The notes: generated by a model from the letters alone, not told the origin. A DNA stretch of 54,883 nucleotides from Labilithrix sp. (GCA_019637225.1 JAHBWC010000060.1:1-54883), one strand, 5' to 3'; shown: positions 34,561 through 43,283, counted from the first letter of the stretch. Program-made: numbers and translations.

Positions 34561-35533
34561 TCAGGGCACGAGGACCAGCTTGCCCTTGACCTGGCGCTTC
34601 TCCATGCGCTCGAGCGCGGCGCCGGCCTCGGCGAACGGAAGCGCGGCGTCGACGTGCGGGCGAAGCTTGCCGTCGGCGATGAGATCGAACAGCGCCGCGC
34701 CGTTGGCCCGGTTCCGCGCCGGATCGCGCATCGCGAACGAGCCCCAGAACACGCCGACGATCTGGCAGCCCTTGAGGAGCACGAGGTTCAGGGGGATCTT
34801 CGGGATGTCCCCGGCGGCGAAGCCCACCACGAGCAGGCGCCCCTCCCACGCGATCGAGCGGAGCGCCGCCTGAGAGCGCGCCGCCGACGGGATCGTAGAC
34901 GACGTCCGCGCCCGCGCCGTTCGTCAGCGCCTTCGCGCGCTCCTTGAGGTCCTCGCGTCCGTAGACGATGCCCTCGGCCGCGCCGTGCTCCTTGCAGAAC
35001 GCGACCTTCTCGTCCGTCGACGCGGCGGCGATCACGCGCGCGCCGAGCAGCGCGCCGAGCTCGGTCGCGGCGGTGCCGACGCCGCCTGCCGCTCCGAGCA
35101 CGAGCAGCGTCTCGCCGCTCCGGAGGGCCGCGCGATCGACGAGCGCGTGGTAGGTCGTGCCGTAGGTGACGAGCGTGGCGGCGCCGACCTCGAAGCTCAC
35201 GCGGTCGGGGAGCTTCACCGTCGCGAGCTCGGGCGCGACGATCTTCTCGGCGAACGCGCCGTGGATCATCCACGTCGCGACGCGATCGCCGACGCGCACG
35301 GACGTGACGCCGTCGCCGACGGCGCTGACCACGCCGGCCGCCTCGCCGCCGAGGACGAACGGCGGCTCAGGCTTGAACTGGTACTTCCCGTACGACAGGA
35401 GCACGTCGGGGAAGTTCAGGCCCGCGGCCTTCACGTCGATGAGGACCTCGCCGGCTCCCGGCTTCGGATCGGCGACCTCATCCACGCGCAGGCCCGAGGG
35501 CCCGCTGAGCTCGTGACACCGGACGGCGCGCAT
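34561..35533 (-). pseudogene. NADPH:quinone oxidoreductase (zinc-independent MDR family), frameshifted
   Basis: From ATG 35533 the frame encodes a quinone oxidoreductase: LNFPDVLLSYGKYQ, FVLGGEAAGVVSAVG, the nucleotide-binding LGAAGGVGTAATELG and DVVYDPVGGAL. Near 34873 the frame changes: the following conserved segment (AALRSIAWEGRLLVVGFAAGD, then LVLLKGCQIVGVFWG, ending KGKLVLVP) is read one base later and stops at 34561. Removing one base at about 34871-34879 restores a 323-residue protein, the normal family length. The old frame otherwise runs on as Arg-rich nonsense to 34457. The enzyme would reduce quinones or related carbonyls with NADPH. Whether the extra base is real is undecided. 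Confidence 0.8.
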
Positions 35534-35849
35534 GGCTCCCGCATACCACACGATCGCGGAGCCGACCGGTCGGAACCACGCGGCGCGCGCGACGCCGCGA
35601 GCGAGGTCATGCCGCGCGAGCCGAACAAAGGCGAGAAGGCGCGCAACCGATCGCGCCTCGCGCCGAAAGGTACGACGATGAGCGCACACGACGAGCGCGC
35701 CTGGCTCGAGGCGAGCCGCGCCCGACCGCTTTCCGTGCTATCCCGGACCGCGACGATGACCGCGGAACGCTCGAGCATTCCGGCCGCGGAGGCCGCGGGC
35801 GATCCGTCGGGCGAGGGGGCTCGAGCTCCCGACCTCGAGCGCGCGCCGC

Positions 35850-37730
35850 ATGGACGACGTCCTGCGTGAGCGCTTCGGCCTCGACGCATTCCGGCCGTGG
35901 CAGCGCGAGGCGATCGACGCGGTGCTCGGCGAAGAGGGGCGCGTCCTCGTCGTGGCGCCGACGGGCGGCGGCAAGTCGCTGACCTACCAGCTCCCGGCGG
36001 CGATGCTCGACGGGCTGACCCTCGTGGTCTCTCCGCTGGTCGCGCTGATGGAGGACCAGGTCCGCGCGCTCGCCGCGCGCGGGATCCGGGCGACGTACCT
36101 CGCCTCGACCGTGGAGCTCGCGGAGCGGCAGGCGCGCGAGGCGGCGATGGTCCGCGGCGAGTACGAGATCGTCTACGTCGCGCCCGAGCGCCTCGCCGGC
36201 TCGGCGTTCGTCGACCGGCTCGCGCGCTGCAAGCTCGCGCTCGTGGCCGTCGACGAGGCGCACTGCATCGCGCAGTGGGGTCACGATTTTCGCCCGGAGT
36301 ACCTCCAGATCGGCGCGCTGCTCGAGCGGCTCAGGCCCCCGCGCGTGCTCGCCTGCACCGCCACCGCGACGCCGGCGGTGCGCCGGGAGATCCGCGAGCG
36401 GCTCGGCTTCGGCAGCGCGTGTCACGAGGTGTTGCGCGGGTTCGCTCGGCCGAACCTGCACCTCGCCGCGCAGCACGTCGACGGACCGCGTGACGCGCGC
36501 GCGGCGCTCGAGCGGACCCTCGCGCACGCGCTCGGCGAGCCGCGGTCACCGCGCGGCGGGGCGATCGTGTACGCCGCGACGCGGAAGACCACCGAGCAAT
36601 ACGCGGCGTTCCTCGGCCGCCAGGGGTGGAGCGCCGCGGCCTACCACGCGGGGATGAGCGGAGAGGATCGATCGCGCGTCGCCGATCGGTTCGCCTCGCG
36701 CCGCGTCGACGTCGTCGTCGCGACGAACGCGTTCGGGATGGGCATCGATCGCTCGGACATCCGCGCCGTCGTTCACGTCCAGCCGCCCTCGTCGATCGAG
36801 GCGTACTACCAGGAGGTCGGGCGCGCCGGCCGTGACGGCGCCGAGGCGGCGGGCTTGCTCCTCTGCTCGGGCGCCGACATCGGTCTTCGCCGCCGCCTCG
36901 TCACGAGCAACGCCGACGGGACGGAGGCCGACGCCGCGCTCGCCGCGCGCGCGTGGGGGCTCTTCCGCGATCTGCTCCGCTATCTCGACGCGCGGACCTG
37001 CCGGCACGATTTCGTCCTCCGCTACTTCGGCGACGAGCACGAGCTGCTCGGAGGCTGCGGGCACTGCGACGTGTGTCTCGCGCTCGACGGCGACGGCGCG
37101 GTCGACGACACGGTCAACGAGGAGACGACGCTCACCGTGAAGAAGGCGCTCTCGGCCGTCGCGCGTGCTCAGCGTCGCGGCGGTCTCCAGGCGATCGCCG
37201 AGATGCTTCGCGGAGCCGAGACCGACAAGACCGATCGCTTCGGCTTCACGAAGCTGTCGACGTTCGGACTCCTCCGCGATCGCTCTCAGGAGTGGATCCT
37301 CGCGCTCCTTCGCGCGCTCCTCGCGGCCGGCTGGATCGACCTGACGCCCACCGAGCACCCGGTGCCGTTCCTCACGAACGCCGGCGCCGCGGTGATGAAG
37401 GGCGCGTCCCCCGCGCGCATCGTCTTCCCGGCCGAGCCGCGGGCGCCGTCGAGCAAGCGCCGGCAGCGAGGCGAGCGCGCCGAGATCGGGCCGCTCGACG
37501 CCGAGGCGCAGGCGCTGTTCGAGCGCCTCCGCGCCCTCCGCGCGGAGATCGCGAAGGACAGGGGCGTGCCCCCCTACGTCGTCGCCCACGATCGGACGCT
37601 CGCCGACATGGCCGAGAGACGACCGGCGACGCGCGACGCGCTCCTCGCCGTCCACGGCATGGGCCCCGCGCGCGTCGAGCAGTACGGAGAGCGCTTCCTC
37701 GAGGTCGTCACCGACGCGAGCGGCGCGTGA
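35850..37730 (+). CDS. recQ: RecQ-family DNA helicase
   Basis: 626 residues from ATG 35850. Helicase domain 1 has motif I TGGGKSLTY (Lys42), motif Ia VVSPLVALMEDQ and DEAH (135-138) within DEAHCIAQWGHDFRPEY, the RecQ loop. Domain 2 follows with VVVATNAFGMGIDRSDIR and YYQEVGRAGRDG. A zinc-binding region (CRHDFVLRYF...CGHCDVC) and winged-helix segment come next, and a C-terminal HRDC-like domain covers about residues 555-626. It unwinds 3'-tailed and branched DNA in recombination and replication restart. No recF/O/R genes are near. Its stop lies in a 50-bp duplicated sequence. Confidence 0.92.
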   Translation: MDDVLRERFGLDAFRPWQREAIDAVLGEEGRVLVVAPTGGGKSLTYQLPAAMLDGLTLVVSPLVALMEDQVRALAARGIRATYLASTVELAERQAREAAMVRGEYEIVYVAPERLAGSAFVDRLARCKLALVAVDEAHCIAQWGHDFRPEYLQIGALLERLRPPRVLACTATATPAVRREIRERLGFGSACHEVLRGFARPNLHLAAQHVDGPRDARAALERTLAHALGEPRSPRGGAIVYAATRKTTEQYAAFLGRQGWSAAAYHAGMSGEDRSRVADRFASRRVDVVVATNAFGMGIDRSDIRAVVHVQPPSSIEAYYQEVGRAGRDGAEAAGLLLCSGADIGLRRRLVTSNADGTEADAALAARAWGLFRDLLRYLDARTCRHDFVLRYFGDEHELLGGCGHCDVCLALDGDGAVDDTVNEETTLTVKKALSAVARAQRRGGLQAIAEMLRGAETDKTDRFGFTKLSTFGLLRDRSQEWILALLRALLAAGWIDLTPTEHPVPFLTNAGAAVMKGASPARIVFPAEPRAPSSKRRQRGERAEIGPLDAEAQALFERLRALRAEIAKDRGVPPYVVAHDRTLADMAERRPATRDALLAVHGMGPARVEQYGERFLEVVTDASGA

Positions 37731-37820
37731 GCCGCGGCCGGCGCGCCGGCGCTCACGCCTCGGACGCGCGCGGCGCGTGAGCCGCGGCCGGCACGCCAGC
37801 GGTCACGCCTCGGACGCGAG
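37721..37820. repeat. 50-bp tandem duplication spanning two convergent gene ends
   Basis: Two adjacent copies (37721-37770 and 37771-37820) begin cggcgcgtgagccgcggccgg and differ at four positions. The first copy contains the last codons and stop of recQ. The second contains the stop and last codons of the YchJ-like gene, which reads the other way. Each copy thus carries sequences from both gene ends, as if the short spacer had been duplicated once. Confidence 0.85.
37725..37758. terminator. strong hairpin at the recQ stop (candidate terminator)
   Basis: gcgtgagc (37725-37732) pairs with gctcacgc (37751-37758); inside, gccggc pairs with gccggc around a 2-base centre, with a 4-base bulge. The stem includes the recQ stop codon. 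In the second repeat copy (37775-37808) one arm base and two inner bases have changed, weakening the hairpin. Confidence 0.5.
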
Positions 37821-38282
37821 CGCGAGGAACGCGTCGCGGGTCATCGCGGAGGTGTCCTCCGGGAGTCGATCGGCGGGGACGAGGACGCCGGACTCGTAGC
37901 GCCACGCGCCGTCTTCGCGCGTGAACCGTGAGAGCTCCGCGAACGATCGGTCGACGCCCTTCTCGAAGATCCGCGCGACGAAGAGGACCTCGCCCTCGTC
38001 CTCTGAGGCGCTCGCGTGGAGCACCGACAGGCGCAAGAATCGCTGACGCTCGCGCGCGCGCGACAGCTCCCGCACGGCGGCCTCGCGCGGCGCGGCGCGA
38101 TCGGGGTGCGAGGACGCGAGCGTTTCGAAGAGGTAGTCGCCGCGCCCGACGACGAACGCCGACCAGCGCGATCGCATCAGCGCCTCCGGCGTCTCGGCGA
38201 TCGCGCCGTCGTGGAGCGCGCCGCAGCACGCGCGGTAGCGCTGGTTCGAGCCGCACGGACACTCGCGAGGGAGCGGAGGCAC
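37803..38282 (-). CDS. YchJ-like SEC-C motif protein (UPF0225)
   Basis: 159 residues. The N terminus contains the SEC-C zinc motif CPCGSNQRYRACCG (C-P-C-G...C-C), followed by the UPF0225 core with EALMRSRWSAFVVGRGDYLFET. The central beta domain (VLHASASEDEGEVLFVARIFEKG) and the final RDAFLALASEA fit the family. The SEC-C motif binds zinc and in SecA contacts SecB; the role of the stand-alone YchJ family is not established. It converges with recQ across the duplicated spacer. Confidence 0.88.
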   Translation of the reverse strand: MPPLPRECPCGSNQRYRACCGALHDGAIAETPEALMRSRWSAFVVGRGDYLFETLASSHPDRAAPREAAVRELSRARERQRFLRLSVLHASASEDEGEVLFVARIFEKGVDRSFAELSRFTREDGAWRYESGVLVPADRLPEDTSAMTRDAFLALASEA

Positions 38283-38393
38283 GCGCGCGCTTATACCCCG
38301 CGCGGCCCGTCACGTGCGCTCCGAAGGCGAGCGCGAGCGCATCCGGCGCGCCGCCGAGCCAGCAGCGCGCGCGGCGCGTGCAGGCGCTTCGAG

Positions 38394-38966
38394 TCAGCGC
38401 GTCGCGGAGCGACGACCGAGGACGAAGCCCGCGGCGCCGGCTGCGGAGACCATCATCACGAGCCCGAGGAGCACGAACGCGACCACCCAGCCCGCGATCG
38501 GCGCGCGCCGTGGCGGCGCGATCGACGACGAGGAGGCGAGCTGTGTCGGCCGCGACGCCGGTCCGAGCGACGCGGGCGAGGCCGACGCAGGCGGAGTCAA
38601 CGCGGGCGCGGACGCGGGCGCGGCGGCGATCACCGCGCCGGTCGCGAGCCACGCCGCGGCCTCCGGGGTCGTCGGCATCGCGCCGAAGACGCCCGCCTCG
38701 ATCGTCGGCCGCGAGTGCGGATCGGCTGCGCTGTCGTCCTCGCGCTCGACGCCGGCGAGCGCGTCGTCGATCTTCTCGCGAACGTGGCGCTCGATCGCGT
38801 CGTGCGTGAGCGCGGGGCGCGTTCCGCTCTCGGTGCGAAGGCCGTCGAGATCGAGACGGGCCATCTTGGTCGTGCGCTTCGTCCCGTCGACGATCTCCTG
38901 CGGGTACGCGCGGCGCGCCGTGTCGTGCTCGTGCTCGTCGAACTTTTCGGACACGCCTTTGCTCAT
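38394..38966 (-). CDS. hypothetical protein with C-terminal membrane anchor
   Basis: 190 residues from ATG 38966. The first ~80 residues are charged and contain KMARLDLDGL and HDAIERHVREKIDDALAG. A long Ala/Pro/Ser linker follows, and one hydrophobic helix near the C terminus (about 158-182) ends in RRSATR, so the protein is probably tail-anchored with the N terminus in the cytoplasm. The family is not recognised. Codon third positions are G/C-rich and the frame is real. Confidence 0.55.
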   Translation of the reverse strand: MSKGVSEKFDEHEHDTARRAYPQEIVDGTKRTTKMARLDLDGLRTESGTRPALTHDAIERHVREKIDDALAGVEREDDSAADPHSRPTIEAGVFGAMPTTPEAAAWLATGAVIAAAPASAPALTPPASASPASLGPASRPTQLASSSSIAPPRRAPIAGWVVAFVLLGLVMMVSAAGAAGFVLGRRSATR

Positions 38967-39188
38967 CGTGCCTCCTCGCCGGTTCCACGGCCCGCGCGCT
39001 CTCTCGACGGAGCTTCATCGGGCCGCAGCGCTCCGGCGCGCCTGCGACGCGTTCGTCGAGTCTACCACCCGCGTCCGTCCTCGCTGCTCTTCGATCGCGC
39101 CGCGCGCCGCGCTGCTGCGCGATGGGTCGCACCGCGTCGGTGCTGGGCACACTCGCGCGACCGATGTCGTCTGGCCTACGCTGCGACG

Positions 39189-40276
39189 ATGATTCGCGCT
39201 TGCCTCGCGGCGACCTCGGCCATTCTCGGGCTCACCTCGGCGATCGCGTGCGCGCCGGCACGCCGTCCGCCGTCGACCGAGACCGGCGCCACTCCGACGG
39301 TCACGACCCAGGCGGGAGACGGCGACCTGCGGATCGCCGAGCTCCGATCGTGCGCGCTCGACAGCGGCGAGACGATCGAGGGCTGCCGCGTGGCGTACCG
39401 CACGTTCGGCAAGCTCGACGCGACGAGGTCGAACGTCGTCTTGTTTCCGACGTGGTTCACCGGGACGACGAAGACGCTCGCCGGGATCGTGCCGGGCGAG
39501 CTCGTCGACACGAAGCGCTTCTTCCTCGTCCTCGTCGACGCGCTCGGAAACGGCTTCTCCTCCGGGCCGTCGAGCAGTCGTGCGCAGCCTCGCCTCCGCT
39601 TCCCGAAGTTCACGATCCACGACATGGTCGAGAGCCAGCGTCGTCTCCTGCGCGAGGTGCTCGGAGTCCAGCGGGTCCACACCGTGATGGGTATCTCGAT
39701 GGGCGGGATGCAGGCGTACGAGTGGGCGGTCAGCCACCCCGACGAGGTGGAGCGAATCGTCCCCATCGTGGGCACTCCGCAGCTCACCACCCAGGATCTT
39801 CTGCTCTGGAACGCCGAGCTCCACTTGCTCGAGGGATCGACGGCGTACGCCGGCGGCGCCTACGCGGAGCCACGCCCGAAGATCCCTGCGCTGCAGGAGC
39901 TCCACTGGCTCATGTTGACGACGCCCGCGCATCGCAACGCCGAGACGAGCCGCGACGCGTTCCCGGCGTGGTCGGCGACGATCGCGAACGACACCGCGTT
40001 CGACTGGAACGACTGGCACCGCCAGCTCGAGGCGATGCTCGCGCACGACGTGGCGCGCGGCGCGGGCGGAGATCTGGCCGCCGCCGCCGGGCGCGTGAAG
40101 GCGAAGGGCCTCGTGATCGTCGCCGAGCAAGCCGGATGGTGAACCCGGAGCCGTCGAAGACGTTCGCGAAGGCGATGAACGCGAGCCTCGTCGTCCTCGA
40201 TAGCCCGTGCGGTCACATGGTGCCGTCGTGCGACGCGTCGCTCGGACCGCGCGTCAGGCGCTTCATCGAGGAGTGA
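39189..40276 (+). pseudogene. MetX-like alpha/beta hydrolase (homoserine O-acetyltransferase family), frameshifted near its end
   Basis: From ATG 39189 there is a signal sequence (MIRACLAATSAILGLTSAIAC), then an alpha/beta-hydrolase of the MetX-like type: CRVAYRTFGKLDATRSNVVLFPTWFTG, LVDALGNGFSSGPS and the nucleophile Ser170 in GISMGGMQAYEWAV. The frame stops at 40142 after VIVAEQAGW, but the expected C terminus continues in another frame: MVNPEPSKTFAKAMNASLVVLDSPCGHMVPS to 40276, carrying the catalytic His. Adding one A after base 40131 turns the break into VIVAEQDRMVNPEP, restoring both frame and the catalytic Asp. The family transfers acyl groups to homoserine or acts as a secreted esterase; export argues for the latter. 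Confidence 0.78.
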
Positions 40277-40290
40277 CGCGCGTCGTTCGC

Positions 40291-40959
40291 TCAGCGTCGC
40301 GCTTCGCAGCCCTGCATCTCGCCGTCGTTCGAGGCCACGCGCGCCTTGCAGGCCGCGACGTAGGAGACGAGCATCTCCCGCGTCGGGAGGTAGCAGCTGC
40401 CGTCCTTCGCGGTGGCGCTGATCCACTTCGAGAGGCCCGTGCGCCACGCCCAGAGGCGCGCGCCGCGCGCGTCGCCGAACGCGGGCTGGCCGTCCTCGCT
40501 CTTGCCCGAGTAGTCGTCGTTCCAGTTGTAGAAGCCCCCGCCCCACTTGTTGTACTCTGCAAGGAACTCCTCGAGCTCCGGGGGCGCGTCCTTCATGATC
40601 GCCTCGAAGCGCGCGACCGAGGCCCACATGCAGCGCTTGCCGTGGACGCTGCCGTTGTCCCAGCCGTGGTCGGCGCTCCGGCCGCCGGCCCACTTCTGGA
40701 ACCAGTCGACGCCGTAGAGCGAAGCGCTCGCGCCTCGCGCGCCCGAGCCGGCGCTGCTCGCCGGCGCGGTCACGTCCTCGTCGAAGACCACGTGCTCCTG
40801 GTCGACGTCCTTCACCGCCTCGCGGATCTTCGCGAGCTTCTCCTCGTCCTCCGTCAGGTTCTGCTCGCCCTGGGCGATCTCCTCGGGCTCGGCGTTGCTG
40901 CAGCCGACGGCGACGGAGGCGGAGAAGACGACGCTGAGGAGGCGGAGGGAGAGCTTCAT
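40291..40959 (-). CDS. lipoprotein of unknown function
   Basis: 222 residues from ATG 40959; an upstream ATG pair at 40992 and 40980 would lengthen the leader and is less likely. The signal peptide ends at AVGC (Cys20), followed by an acidic Glu/Asp spacer (residues 24-65). The mature domain is Trp/Gly-rich (SLYGVDWFQKWAGGRSADHGWDNG, KWGGGFYNWNDDYSG) with conserved-looking Cys pairs near C-M-W and S-C-Y-L. The Trp/Gly/His pattern suggests a secreted enzyme or binding domain, but I do not recognise a family. Confidence 0.7.
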   Translation of the reverse strand: MKLSLRLLSVVFSASVAVGCSNAEPEEIAQGEQNLTEDEEKLAKIREAVKDVDQEHVVFDEDVTAPASSAGSGARGASASLYGVDWFQKWAGGRSADHGWDNGSVHGKRCMWASVARFEAIMKDAPPELEEFLAEYNKWGGGFYNWNDDYSGKSEDGQPAFGDARGARLWAWRTGLSKWISATAKDGSCYLPTREMLVSYVAACKARVASNDGEMQGCEARR

Positions 40960-41335
40960 GGCTGAACGGAGCTGTTGCATACATCGAACCACGTCCCCCG
41001 ATGTTGGGGCTAGTCAATGAGATCCGATAGTTACACACCATCGCGGGGTGCGGACCCTCCGGCACTGGGGATCGACGGGCCCACCGTGGGGGACTCGAAG
41101 GCCCGGCCGGGGGGAGGCCGATCATGGCTCGCCGGCCGCCCCGCTGGCGTGGCCCGCGATCGTCCGGAGCCCACCCGCGCGCGGCCGATCATGGGATGTC
41201 GCGCTCGATCCATCCCGGCTCGCCGGCGGGTCCCCACGGCCTCGGATCCCCGAGCGACGCGTGCGCAGCTCGCGCAGATCCGCGCGCGACCGGGCCGCCT
41301 CGGAGCGCGGCCCGGCGTTTGCTCCAACCGGGGGC
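40960..41335. other. gene-poor stretch upstream of a lipoprotein gene
   Basis: No convincing gene in about 375 bases. The part next to the lipoprotein start (40972-41045) is less GC-rich than the rest of the window and contains a short inverted repeat (ccccgatgttgggg, 40998-41011). It probably holds the lipoprotein promoter. The frames open on both strands here have poor codon structure. Confidence 0.4.
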
Positions 41336-41500
41336 ATGGTCATCCCGCAGCGCGACTGGCTGCTCCTCCGAGGTCGGATGCGAGCCGTCGCGAAGATCGC
41401 CGTCCTCCCGTTGCTCCTGACCACGCCGGTCGTGGAGGGCGATGATCGCGACGACGGCAAGGTCGCGGCTCCCGCAGAGGATCCGCAGGAGCGCCGCTGA
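41336..41500 (+). CDS. possible small exported peptide (weak)
   Basis: 54 residues from ATG 41336. MVIPQRDWLLLRGRMRAVAK is followed by a hydrophobic run VLPLLLTTPVV and an acidic/basic tail, which could be a signal peptide with a tiny mature part. An internal ATG at 41378 gives 40 residues and looks more signal-like. There is no homology I can name, and the stop is 12 bases before the convergent LysR gene stop. Chance ORF is a real possibility. Confidence 0.25.
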   Translation: MVIPQRDWLLLRGRMRAVAKIAVLPLLLTTPVVEGDDRDDGKVAAPAEDPQERR

Positions 41501-41512
41501 CGCGCGGTCCGG

Positions 41513-42403
41513 TCAGCGGACGCGGCTGAGCTCGTCGCGCAAGAGCGCGAGGAACGCACGGATGCGAGGCACGGAGCGGCGCGACGCGGAGTGGACCGCG
41601 CTGACGATCGTGCCGCCGCCGTCCACGCCCGGCAGGACCTCGACGAGGCGGCCGTCACGGAGCTCGGCGCTCACCATGAAGTCGAGGACGCGCGCGATCC
41701 CGGCGTCCGACAGCGCCGCGGTCACGAGGACGTCGCCGCGATCGACGTCGAGCGGCCCGGTGACGGCGATCGCCCGGCCGTCGAGGGTCCACGGCCGCCT
41801 CCGCGCGCGCGGCGGAATGAACCGGACGCACGCGTGCGTCGCGAGGTCTTCGGGCACGCGGGGAGCACCTCGCCGCGCGAGGTACGCCGGCGACGCGACC
41901 AGGACCCAGCGCGGGCGGAGCAGCGCGTGCGCGACGACGTCGGGATCGTCGACCGCGCCGACGCGAAGCGCGACGTCGACGTCTTCTTCCGCGAAGCGCA
42001 CGACGCGATCGGACAGGCGGAGATCGGCGCGCACGGCGGGGTGCCGGACGAGGAAGCGCGAGAGCGCCGGCGTGACGAGCGGCGCGAGGATCTGGGACGA
42101 CGAGACGCTGAGGGTGCCCTGGGGGACGCCGCGCGCGACCGAGAGCTCGCCCTCGGCGATCCGCATCTGCGCGTGGGCCTCGCGGCAGCGGAGCGCGAAC
42201 TGCGCCCCCTCGCTCGTGAGGCGGACGCTGCGGGTGGTGCGCTCGAGGAGCCGCGCGCCGACGCGCTCCTCGAGCCGCTGGATCGTGCGCGAGACCGCCG
42301 CCGGCGTCACGCCGAGCGACTCCGCCGAGCGGCGGAAGCTCAGGGTCTCGGCGACCCGGAGGAAGGGCACGATGCCCGTGAACGGGTCGATATTGTCAAC
42401 CAA
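41513..42403 (-). CDS. LysR-family transcriptional regulator
   Basis: 296 residues from a TTG start at 42403; no better in-frame start places the helix-turn-helix correctly. The winged HTH is at residues 10-70: FLRVAETLSFRRSAESLGVTPAAVSRTIQRLEERVGARLLERTTRSVRLT-type layout, typical LysR. The remaining part is the periplasmic-binding-like effector domain (about 95-296) starting GTLSVSSSQILAPLVTPALSRFL. It is divergent from the NAD(P)-binding gene at 42513, the usual LysR arrangement, and three GTCAAC elements lie in the shared region, the first overlapping its own start. Confidence 0.9.
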   Translation of the reverse strand: MVDNIDPFTGIVPFLRVAETLSFRRSAESLGVTPAAVSRTIQRLEERVGARLLERTTRSVRLTSEGAQFALRCREAHAQMRIAEGELSVARGVPQGTLSVSSSQILAPLVTPALSRFLVRHPAVRADLRLSDRVVRFAEEDVDVALRVGAVDDPDVVAHALLRPRWVLVASPAYLARRGAPRVPEDLATHACVRFIPPRARRRPWTLDGRAIAVTGPLDVDRGDVLVTAALSDAGIARVLDFMVSAELRDGRLVEVLPGVDGGGTIVSAVHSASRRSVPRIRAFLALLRDELSRVR

Positions 42404-42440
42404 GAGTCAACAGTGACGTAGCGAGGCGTCGATTGTCAAC
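42395..42440. promoter_or_regulatory. three GTCAAC elements in the LysR/reductase divergent region
   Basis: GTCAAC occurs at 42395-42400, 42406-42411 and 42435-42440, all in the same orientation. The first two are 11 bases apart (about one DNA turn); the first and third share the longer ATTGTCAAC and are 40 bases apart. They lie across the TTG start of the LysR gene and upstream of the divergent gene, so they could form the LysR binding site. Confidence 0.4.
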
Positions 42441-42500
42441 GCGCGAGGCGGGGCTTACTCATGAGGTCACGGCAGTACGGACGAGACACGACGAGACACA

Positions 42501-42505
42501 AGGAG
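42501..42505 (+). promoter_or_regulatory. ribosome binding site of the reductase-like gene
   Basis: aggag lies 7 bases before ATG 42513, a textbook Shine-Dalgarno element at good spacing. It fixes the start of the NAD(P)-binding gene. Confidence 0.7.
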
Positions 42506-42512
42506 TCACGCG

Positions 42513-43160
42513 ATGAAGATCGGAGTCCTCGGGACGGGTGTTGTGGGCGAGACCATCGGCGCGAAGCTCGTGGCGCTGGGGCACGAAGTGAAGATCAGCG
42601 GGCGCGCCCCGGTGAACGACAAGGCGATCGCCTGGGCGGCGAAGGTCGGCGCCAAGGCCTCGTACGGGACGTTCGCCGAGGCGGCGGCGTTCGCCGAGCT
42701 CGTCTTCAACTGCACGAAGGGGGAGGGCGCCGTCGACGCCGTGCGCGCCGCGCGCGAGGGGCTCTCGGGGAAGATCCTCGTCGACGTGACCAACCCGCTC
42801 GACTTCTCGGCGGGCTTTCCTCCGACGCTCTTCGTCAGCGGCACCGACTCGCTCGGCGAGCGGATCCAGCGTGAGGTGCCGGAGGCGAAGGTCGTGAAGG
42901 CGCTCAACACGATCAACTGCAACGTCATGGTCGACCCGGCGCGCCTGGGAGGCGCGAGCGACGTCTTCGTGAGCGGCAACGACGCCGAGGCGAAGGCGAC
43001 CGTGAGCCGCTTCCTCTGCGAGCAGTTCGGCTGGAAGGAGGTCGTCGACCTCGGTGACATCACCACCGCCCGCGGGACGGAGTCCTACCTCCCTCTCTGG
43101 ATCCGGCTGATGAGCGCGCTCAAGACCGCGGACTTCAACGTCAAGCTCGTCCGGAGCTGA
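42513..43160 (+). CDS. NAD(P)-binding oxidoreductase (F420-dependent reductase-like)
   Basis: 215 residues. The Rossmann motif GVLGTGVVGETIGAKLVALGHEV opens the protein, followed by KISGRAPVND and TFAEAAAFAELVFNC, then ILVDVTNPLD. KVVKALNTINCNVMVDP and the C-terminal GTESYLPLWIRLM match the NADPH-dependent F420 reductase / YqeC-like branch of pyrroline-5-carboxylate-type oxidoreductases. Whether it uses F420 here is not shown. Its divergent LysR neighbour and shared GTCAAC elements suggest regulation by that LysR. Confidence 0.85.
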   Translation: MKIGVLGTGVVGETIGAKLVALGHEVKISGRAPVNDKAIAWAAKVGAKASYGTFAEAAAFAELVFNCTKGEGAVDAVRAAREGLSGKILVDVTNPLDFSAGFPPTLFVSGTDSLGERIQREVPEAKVVKALNTINCNVMVDPARLGGASDVFVSGNDAEAKATVSRFLCEQFGWKEVVDLGDITTARGTESYLPLWIRLMSALKTADFNVKLVRS

Positions 43161-43283
43161 GCCTCGAAACGCGGCGCGACGGGGATCTGTCGGGAAATCG
43201 CAACGCCCGCGCGGCGCCCGGCATCGATAGGCGACGGGGGCGTTGACCCACTCCCAACCCCTCGAATATTCGTGGGAACCCCA

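Noticed and set aside
34561..34830. separate small gene encoding the end of the oxidoreductase
   Set aside because: It is the out-of-frame C terminus of the gene starting at 35533 and contains the family's conserved end, so it is not an independent gene.
40960..41512. possible tRNA or small RNA in the gene-poor gap
   Set aside because: I found no cloverleaf, CCA end or strong terminator with a U-tract. Only a short inverted repeat is present.
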